Part shown: positions 58,798 through 64,000 of the stretch, piece by piece
Position numbering within the stretch: the stretch's first letter is position 1
How the letters are laid out: each line of letters begins with the position of its first letter
NCBI RefSeq assembly: GCF_036084755.1
Contig: NZ_CP107968.1
Location: 5,356,501 to 5,420,500 of the forward strand
From: Streptomyces sp. NBC_00370
GTDB taxonomy: Bacteria; Actinomycetota; Actinomycetes; Streptomycetales; Streptomycetaceae
DNA: 64,000 bases
Direction: 5' to 3'
Made by a program: the position numbers and the translations under genes
Notes under the pieces: model-generated
What the model was told of the DNA's origin: nothing
The model's database searches: none
What the model saw: the letters and a program-made list of their open reading frames with translations, nothing else

Positions 58798-59358
58798 CTA
58801 CGGTGCGATGCGGACCCTGGGAATCGTCGGGGTCGCGCCGGCGGGGGTCTCCTCCTGCGGGATGCCTTCCGCCGCCCGTACGTCATCCCGGCCGCCCAGC
58901 CGCTCACGGCGCAGCCTCGCCCGCCCGGCCGGTACGAACAGCACATGCGCGAGCGCCACGCCCAGGGTGCCCAGCAGCACCGAGTCCACGTCGGCGACCC
59001 GGCCGGGCACCCCCGTCTGCAACAGCTCGATGCCCAGCGAGATCAGCGCGCCCGCCGCGACCGTGCGGGCCAGCGAGGCCCAGGGGGAGACATGGAGCCG
59101 GCCGCCCGCCATCGGCAGCAGCACACCGAGCGGGGCCAGCAGGACGACACCGCCGATGATCCGTCTCGCCGCCTCGAAGGGGCCGAGCGCCACATCGGCC
59201 CGGATGCCGGCGAAGGGGCGCAGATTGGCCGCGCTCACCCACGTCACGTCCAGGGGACGGAGTGTCAGCCACCCCACGAGCAGCAGATGCATGAGGAGGA
59301 GAGCGAATCCCGCCATACGCAAGCGGGTGACGGCGTTGCCGTCCGGACCATGGCGCAC
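58798..59358 (-). CDS. VanZ family membrane protein
   Basis: 186 aa. VanZ-like fold with four or five helices and the family pattern NLRPFAGIRADV, then GVVLLAPLGVLLP and SLGIELLQTGVPGRVADVDSVLLGTLG. VanZ confers low-level teicoplanin resistance in enterococci; chromosomal relatives have unknown roles. Start uncertain (GTG 59358, or TTG 59367). Cytoplasmic charged tail of about 45 residues. Confidence 0.82.
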   Translation of the reverse strand: MRHGPDGNAVTRLRMAGFALLLMHLLLVGWLTLRPLDVTWVSAANLRPFAGIRADVALGPFEAARRIIGGVVLLAPLGVLLPMAGGRLHVSPWASLARTVAAGALISLGIELLQTGVPGRVADVDSVLLGTLGVALAHVLFVPAGRARLRRERLGGRDDVRAAEGIPQEETPAGATPTIPRVRIAP

Positions 59359-59433
59359 GAATCTCAAGACGCGGCGCCCGTCAGTATCGGTTCCGCCGGG
59401 TCGTGGCGAACAGGCTCATGAGACCGGAGTCAC

Positions 59434-60114
59434 TCATTCGGCGGATGCGGACGGCAGCGGCCCGAACGTCGGCACCGGCGCGTCGGGCCTGGTCTTCAGC
59501 TCCTTGTCGCACCGGTAGCCGTGCGCCGGGTAGTCGCCTGGACCGCCCAGCACCACCTGCCCGGCCCGCGCCTGCGACTCGTCCGTCGCGCCGTTCTCCA
59601 CGAACGTACAGACGATCTGCGCCAGCGCGGACGACGCCAGGTCCTCCGGCTGCCGGCTGATCCGCAGCGTGCCCGGCGGATCGCCCTTGCGGTCCGAGCC
59701 GAGGATCAGCGGCGGCTGGACGTACGTCGTGAAGCCCGCCGCGTGCTCGCTCGACGACGGCTGCGCCTGCAACTCGTCCAGCAGCGCCTGTGCGATCTTC
59801 TCCCGGTCGTCGGCCGTCCGCTGGAGCGGGATCTGCGCCGAACGCTCCACCGACACCAGACCGGAGGCGCACACCAGATAGACCCGGACCGGCACCCCGG
59901 GACTCGACCGGGTGATCACGTCCTTCTTGTCCACCTCGCACGGCATCCGCGAGGGCGCCGCCCCCGCGTCGACCGGTACGGACGTGGTCCTGATCCCGCA
60001 GCCGGCCAGGACGACGACACCGGCCAGCGCCAGCGCCGCACCGGCCGCCCGCAGCTTCGCCGTCCTCATCTGTGCCGTCCGCACCTTCACCCGCACCTTC
60101 ACCCGTGCCGTCAC
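59434..60114 (-). CDS. AfsQ operon lipoprotein (GerMN-like)
   Basis: 226 aa. Basic N-terminus, hydrophobic stretch and lipobox VVLAGC, then an extracellular domain (about 65-215) with IAQALLDELQAQPSS and FTTYVQPPLIL that resembles GerMN folds. GTG start overlaps the kinase stop (GTGA). It corresponds to the lipoprotein gene I recall being called afsQ3 downstream of afsQ2 in S. coelicolor. It may modulate AfsQ2 signal perception at the membrane surface (inference). Confidence 0.83.
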   Translation of the reverse strand: MTARVKVRVKVRTAQMRTAKLRAAGAALALAGVVVLAGCGIRTTSVPVDAGAAPSRMPCEVDKKDVITRSSPGVPVRVYLVCASGLVSVERSAQIPLQRTADDREKIAQALLDELQAQPSSSEHAAGFTTYVQPPLILGSDRKGDPPGTLRISRQPEDLASSALAQIVCTFVENGATDESQARAGQVVLGGPGDYPAHGYRCDKELKTRPDAPVPTFGPLPSASAE

Positions 60115-61688
60115 CGCGCCCCGCCCCCGCCGCCCGCCCCGTCGCCGTCGGCGTCCCTGTCGGCCGCCTCCGACCCGTCGCGCGGCAGCCGCAGGACGAA
60201 CATCGCGCCGCCGTCCGGCACGTTGCGCGCCGTGATGTCGCCGCCGTGGATGTGCGCGTTCTCCATCGCGATCGACAGCCCCAGGCCACTGCCCTCGGAG
60301 CGCGGCCGGGACGCGCTCGCCTTGTAGAAGCGGTCGAAGACATGCGGCAGGACGTCCTCGGGGATGCCAGGGCCGTGGTCCCGTACCTCGATCACCAGCT
60401 CGTCGCCCTCGGTACGCACCGCCACCCGCACCGGCGAGCCGCCGTGCTTGAGCGCGTTGCCGATCAGATTCGCCAGGATGACGTCGAGCCTGCGCGGATC
60501 GAGCCGCGCCATCGTGCCCCGCTCGGCGTCCAGTTCCACGGCGTCCAGCCAGGCGCGCGCGTCGATGCACGCGGTGACCTGGTCGGCGACGTCGACATCG
60601 TCCAGGACGAGCCGCGCCGTACCCGCGTCGAAGCGGGTCACCTCCATCAGGTTCTCCACCAGCTCGTTGAGCCTGCGGGTCTCGCTCACCACCAGCGTCA
60701 CGGCCGGCGCGATCATCGGGTCGAGGTTCTCCGCCTCGTCCTCCAGGATCTCCGTCACCGCCGTGAGCGCGGTCAGCGGCGTACGCAGCTCGTGCGACAT
60801 GTCGGCGACGAAGCGGCGGCTCGACTCCTCGCGGGCGCTCATGTCGGCGACCCGCTTCTGCAACGACTCGGCGGCGCTGTTGAACGTCCGGGAAAGATCG
60901 GCCAGTTCGTCGGTGCCGGAGACCCGCAGCCGGGTGCCGAGCCGGCCCTCGCCGAGCCGCCGCGCCGCCTCGCCGAGCCGCTGCACCGGCCTGAGCACGG
61001 TCGTCGCCGCCGCTTGCGCCAGCAGCGCCGAGCCGATCAGCGCCAGCCCCGTCGCGATCCCCAGCGACCAGGCGAGCGAGTTGAGATCGGCCCGCTCCTG
61101 GTCCAGGGACTTGAACAGATAACCGGTCGGCCCGCCGCCGGTGATACGGGTGCCGCCCACCAGGTACGGCTTGCCGTCGCGCTCGGTGCGCTGCCAGAAG
61201 AGGTGGTACGGATACCGGTTGCCTGACGTGACCTTCTGCCGCTCGTTCACCGCCTGCCGCAGCGCGTCGGGCACATCTTTCAGCGCGAAGGCGTCCGGGT
61301 CCGAAGCGCCCACGATCTGCTTGCCCTCGCTGTCCTCGCCGAGCAGCAGCACGTTGTCCCCGGTGTTGTCACCGGCCATCTGCCGCGCCGTGGTGCGCAG
61401 ATCGTCCTGGCGCGGCCGCAACGGCAGTACGGCGGCGCGGTTCTGCATCTCCTGCTTGAAGCTGTCGAGCGCCGAATCCTGCGTACGGGTCAGCACCGCC
61501 TCGCGGTTGAGCCAGTACGCGATCCCCGACGCCGAGACGGCGGCGGTCAGCGCGACGGCGCCGAAGACGACCACGAGCCGCAGCCGCAGACTGGTCCAGC
61601 GCAGCCCCGCCAGGATCGCCTTCTTCGTCGGGCCCGCAGGACCCACCGGGACGGTGTCCGTCCCGCCCCCCACCGGTGCGTCGGTCAC
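60111..61688 (-). CDS. afsQ2: Sensor histidine kinase AfsQ2
   Basis: 525 aa. Two transmembrane helices (about 28-50 and 190-212) flank an extracellular sensor of about 140 residues. A HAMP domain follows, then the HisKA box FVADMSHELRTPLTALT (His at about 292), N box LANLIGNALKHGG and G boxes DHGPGIP and GSGLGLSI. Acidic Gly-rich C-terminus. GTG start overlaps the afsQ1 stop (GTGA). In S. coelicolor AfsQ1/AfsQ2 links nitrogen or glutamate state to antibiotic production. Confidence 0.92.
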   Translation of the reverse strand: MTDAPVGGGTDTVPVGPAGPTKKAILAGLRWTSLRLRLVVVFGAVALTAAVSASGIAYWLNREAVLTRTQDSALDSFKQEMQNRAAVLPLRPRQDDLRTTARQMAGDNTGDNVLLLGEDSEGKQIVGASDPDAFALKDVPDALRQAVNERQKVTSGNRYPYHLFWQRTERDGKPYLVGGTRITGGGPTGYLFKSLDQERADLNSLAWSLGIATGLALIGSALLAQAAATTVLRPVQRLGEAARRLGEGRLGTRLRVSGTDELADLSRTFNSAAESLQKRVADMSAREESSRRFVADMSHELRTPLTALTAVTEILEDEAENLDPMIAPAVTLVVSETRRLNELVENLMEVTRFDAGTARLVLDDVDVADQVTACIDARAWLDAVELDAERGTMARLDPRRLDVILANLIGNALKHGGSPVRVAVRTEGDELVIEVRDHGPGIPEDVLPHVFDRFYKASASRPRSEGSGLGLSIAMENAHIHGGDITARNVPDGGAMFVLRLPRDGSEAADRDADGDGAGGGGGAR

Positions 61689-62362
61689 GAAGGCGCGTCC
61701 AGCCGGTAGCCCACCCCGCGCACCGTACGGATCAGCGTCGGCGACGACGGCACGTCCTCCACCTTGGCCCGCAGCCGCTGCACACACGCGTCCACCAGAC
61801 GCGAGTCGCCCAGATAGTCGTGCTCCCACACCAGCCGCAGCAACTGCTGGCGCGACAGCGCCTGTCCCGGCCGCCGGCTCAGCTCCAGCAGCAGCCGCAG
61901 CTCGGTCGGCGTGAGCTGCAGATCCTCGCCGTTCTTCGTGACCGTCATCGCGGAGCGGTCGATCACCACCCCGCCGAACGTCGCCGAATCCGTCGACTCC
62001 CGTTCGCCACGCCGCAGCACGGCCCTGATCCGGGCGTCCAGCACCCGGCCCTGGACGGGCTTGACGACATAGTCGTCGGCGCCGGACTCAAGACCGACGA
62101 CCACGTCGATGTCGTCGCTGCGCGCGGTCAGCAGAATGATCGGCAATTGATCCGTACGCCTGATGCGCCTGCACACCTCGAAACCGTCAATTCCGGGCAG
62201 CATCACATCCAGCACGATCAGATCGGGCCGCTGCTCTCTGAGCAGCTTCAGGCCGTCCTCTCCCGTCGCCGCGGTGGCCACTCGATGGCCCTGGCGTGAC
62301 AGCGAGAGTTCGAGGGCCGTGCGGATGGCGTCGTCGTCCTCGATCAGCAACAGGAAAGGCAC
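61685..62362 (-). CDS. afsQ1: OmpR-family response regulator AfsQ1
   Basis: 225 aa, the length I recall for S. coelicolor AfsQ1, if translation starts at GTG 62362. The receiver has IEDDD, phospho-Asp in IVLDVMLPG and Lys in VVKPVQG. The winged helix ends with VDACVQRLRAKVEDVPSSPTLIRTVRGVGYRL. It regulates antibiotic pathway genes and sigQ. ATG 62371 is an alternative start. Heads the afsQ1-afsQ2-lipoprotein operon, divergent from sigQ. Confidence 0.93.
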   Translation of the reverse strand: MPFLLLIEDDDAIRTALELSLSRQGHRVATAATGEDGLKLLREQRPDLIVLDVMLPGIDGFEVCRRIRRTDQLPIILLTARSDDIDVVVGLESGADDYVVKPVQGRVLDARIRAVLRRGERESTDSATFGGVVIDRSAMTVTKNGEDLQLTPTELRLLLELSRRPGQALSRQQLLRLVWEHDYLGDSRLVDACVQRLRAKVEDVPSSPTLIRTVRGVGYRLDAPS

Positions 62363-62478
62363 AGAGGTCATTCTGGCCCATGGGGGGACCGGAGTTCGAC
62401 AGTTGGAGCGCTCCCAGCTGTTCGGCCCTTGTTCAACCGCCTGTTTCCGGCTCCGTCGCACAAGGGCGGCGACCCCCT

Positions 62479-62494
62479 GTGACAGCCCTGTGAC
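62479..62494. promoter_or_regulatory. AfsQ1-type direct repeat GTGAC-N6-GTGAC
   Basis: GTGAC at 62479-62483 and 62490-62494, separated by exactly 6 bp, in the sigQ/afsQ1 intergenic region. It matches the GTnAC-n6-GTnAC consensus I recall for AfsQ1. Confidence 0.75.
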
Positions 62495-62576
62495 AGTCGA
62501 AGGACAGGGCCATGAAATCGCGTGGGCAAGCTTTTCGACACACGGCAAGCAGACTCCAACCGACGGGGGGCGCGAG

Positions 62577-63308
62577 ATGAACGCACTGCACGAGACGAGT
62601 TCGAGCGCGGTGGTCACGCGTCTGCACGACGTCGTACGGAGCGCAGAGAAGTCCGGCGCCGTGAACGGGCGGGGGTGCGTTCGCGGCGCCGGGCGCCAGC
62701 ACAAGCCGCCGTACATGACGGTCGTGGACGCGGCAGGGGGGACGGCGGGGGCGACGGAGCGTGCGGACGCCTCGGCCGCCTCGGACGCCGAAGCGGCGTT
62801 CACCGCCTACGTACAGGAGCGCCGCGCCTCGCTGTACGCGACGGCCTACCACCTGACCGGCGACCGGTTCGAGGCCGAGGACCTGCTCCAGAGCGCCCTG
62901 TTCTCGACGTACCGGGCCTGGGACCGGATCAGCGACAAGGCCGCGGTCGGTGGCTACCTCCGCCGCACCATGACGAACCTGCACATCAGCGCCTGGCGGC
63001 GGCGCAAGCTCAACGAGTACCCGACGGAGGAGCTGCCGGAGACGGCGGGCGACACCGACGCGATGCGCGGCACCGAACTGCGCGCCGTGCTCTGGCAGGC
63101 GCTCGCGCGCCTCCCCGAGCTGCAGCGCACGATGCTGGTACTGCGCTACTACGAGGGCCGCACCGATCCGGAGATCGCGGACATCCTCGACATCAGTGTC
63201 GGCACGGTGAAGTCGAGCATCTGGCGGTCACTCCGCCGGCTGCGCGAGGACCAGGTCCTCAGCTTCGGCCGTGACGAGGAAGAGTCCTTCGGCGAGTTGG
63301 TGGCCTGA
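62577..63308 (+). CDS. sigQ: ECF sigma factor SigQ
   Basis: 243 aa. A 70-residue N-terminal extension of low complexity precedes SigE-family regions 2 (SLYATAYHLTGDRFEAEDLLQSALFSTYRAWDRI and GGYLRRTMTNLHISAWRRRK) and 4 (PELQRTMLVLRYYEGRTDPEIADILDISVGTVKSSIWRSLRRL). Divergent from afsQ1 with an AfsQ1-type box between. In S. coelicolor SigQ acts with AfsQ1/Q2 on secondary metabolism. ATG 62577 lacks a clear ribosome site; ATG 62715 (MTVVDAAG) is an alternative. Confidence 0.9.
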   Translation: MNALHETSSSAVVTRLHDVVRSAEKSGAVNGRGCVRGAGRQHKPPYMTVVDAAGGTAGATERADASAASDAEAAFTAYVQERRASLYATAYHLTGDRFEAEDLLQSALFSTYRAWDRISDKAAVGGYLRRTMTNLHISAWRRRKLNEYPTEELPETAGDTDAMRGTELRAVLWQALARLPELQRTMLVLRYYEGRTDPEIADILDISVGTVKSSIWRSLRRLREDQVLSFGRDEEESFGELVA

Positions 63309-63315
63309 AGGCTGC

Positions 63316-63421
63316 GGGGGGGGGCCTGTCGTTTCGGGGGAGACGGCAGGAGCGGTGGGGGGAAACAGGGGGGAACACCGGGGGGAAAGCGGGGGGAATC
63401 ACGGGGGGCAGCACCGGGGGG
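63316..63421 (+). repeat. Array of G-tracts
   Basis: After sigQ the + strand carries runs of 9, 5, 6, 6, 6, 6, 6 and 6 G. The last six begin at 63357, 63368, 63380, 63391, 63403 and 63416, i.e. every 11-13 bp, with A/C-rich spacers. Strong G-quadruplex potential in DNA and in the sigQ transcript. Confidence 0.75.
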
Positions 63422-63425
63422 TGCG

Positions 63426-63464
63426 ACGGAGCCAGCCAGGCCGGGGGGTCTTGGCTGGCTCCGT
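63426..63464. terminator. Terminator between sigQ and the uridine kinase-like gene
   Basis: ACGGAGCCAGCCA pairs perfectly with TGGCTGGCTCCGT (13 bp, 13-base loop containing a further G6 run). Confidence 0.75.
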
Positions 63465-63490
63465 TCGTATGTCCCGGGAACGCGAAGGGG

Positions 63491-64000
63491 CTACGAAGAG
63501 ACCGCGACGGAGCGGCCCCTGGCCGCCTCGGCTATCCGGCCCAGCGCCTCGGTACCCGCGCACGGATACGCGCCGAGCGCCGTCTGGCGCGCCACGATCG
63601 ACCGCTCGGCGCGCATCAGCCGCCAGCCGCGCCGCAGCAGGAACGGCACCGACTTCCGCCCTTCGCGCAGATCCCGCAGCAGCCGGCGCCGGAACGTGGT
63701 CGAAGGCCGGCCGCGCAGACACAGCGCGTCGGCCAGCAGCCCGAGTTCGCCGCACCGGGCCACGATGTCGGCGGCGAAGATGCCCTCCGCGACGAAGAGC
63801 GGCGCACCGGCGGTGTCGAGCGTCTCGGTGTCCACCCGCGAGCTGGTCGCGATGGAGTAGACGGGAACGGTCGTACGACCCGTACGGCACAGCTCGGCCA
63901 CCGCGGCGACGGCGGCCTCCGCGTCCCAGGACCGCACCGAGTCCCAGTCGATGTCCGCGCTGTCGGGGACCAGCGGAAGTGTCGGGTCGTCACCCTCCTT
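63491..64000 (-). CDS. Uridine kinase-like protein, partial (N-terminus beyond the window)
   Basis: The visible 169 codons begin with LPLVPDSADIDWDSVRSWDAEA, so the P-loop domain's start lies past base 64000. Features of the uridine kinase/phosphoribulokinase fold include the substrate segment VPVYSIATSSR and LFVAEGIFAADIVARC (Walker B-like). Would phosphorylate uridine or a related small molecule in salvage. The GTG at 63937 is internal, not the start. Confidence 0.75.
   Translation of the reverse strand, partial: KEGDDPTLPLVPDSADIDWDSVRSWDAEAAVAAVAELCRTGRTTVPVYSIATSSRVDTETLDTAGAPLFVAEGIFAADIVARCGELGLLADALCLRGRPSTTFRRRLLRDLREGRKSVPFLLRRGWRLMRAERSIVARQTALGAYPCAGTEALGRIAEAARGRSVAVSS

Overview
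The window is a piece of a Streptomyces-type chromosome. The evidence is very high GC with G/C-ending codons, frequent GTG starts, several genes that look leaderless, and the afsQ1/afsQ2/sigQ signalling locus at the right end. Gene order closely resembles what I remember of the S. coelicolor SCO4837-SCO4909 interval; this is memory, not a search. There are no rRNA or tRNA genes, CRISPR arrays, insertion sequences or prophage genes, and no gap between genes exceeds 300 bases. It reads as core chromosome with one decayed gene.

Layout. 1-9777: glyA behind the end of a probable ZTP riboswitch, trpS, a 2H phosphoesterase, a DprE2-like reductase with altered catalytic residues, a YihY/BrkB membrane protein, a D-Ala-D-Ala carboxypeptidase, an SCO4848-type small membrane protein, a membrane-anchored metallophosphoesterase and a family 5 solute-binding protein. 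9778-12176: a small membrane-protein/DCC/TetR operon with two palindromic operators on its promoter, then a proline-rich membrane protein. 12323-15751: the sdhCDAB succinate dehydrogenase operon. 15963-31507: uraD-like gene, GH20 hexosaminidase, CPBP protease, a NarL-type two-component pair with a shared operator motif, a frameshifted pseudogene, an ECF sigma factor with a membrane partner, an L,D-transpeptidase, a methyltransferase, a D-cysteine desulfhydrase-like enzyme, and a divergent monooxygenase/TetR pair.

31635-42790 is the most unusual region: a cell-envelope glycopolymer cluster built around a nine-carbon ulosonic acid. It encodes a NeuB-type synthase, a CMP-nonulosonate synthetase fused to a HAD phosphatase, a bacterial GT29 (sialyltransferase) protein, a GT8-TPR-pyruvyltransferase fusion, two proteins with polysialyltransferase-like motifs, a DUF6716 glycosyltransferase and a GT2 enzyme. 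There is no NeuC epimerase, but there is a phosphatase, which fits Kdn made from mannose-6-phosphate better than N-acetylneuraminate. This agrees with the Kdn-containing teichulosonic acid that I recall being assigned to this locus in S. coelicolor.

42893-57951 holds nucleoside salvage: a BMP-type nucleoside ABC transporter (binding protein, ATPase, two permeases), cytidine deaminase, thymidine phosphorylase and, about 5 kb on, adenosine deaminase. A 12-bp palindrome CTACGCGCGTAG lies in the promoters of the ATPase and add genes, and a degenerate copy precedes the binding protein, so they look like one small regulon. The ATPase gene appears to begin with ATC. Between deoA and add lie a HAD phosphatase, a STAS protein, a SigG-type sigma factor, a divergent MFS/LysR pair and an alpha/beta hydrolase without its usual serine.

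58089-64000: a small secreted protein, PspC and VanZ proteins, then the afsQ1-afsQ2-lipoprotein operon divergent from sigQ with an AfsQ1-type direct repeat between them, a long array of G-tracts, and the start-less end of a uridine kinase-like gene running off the window.
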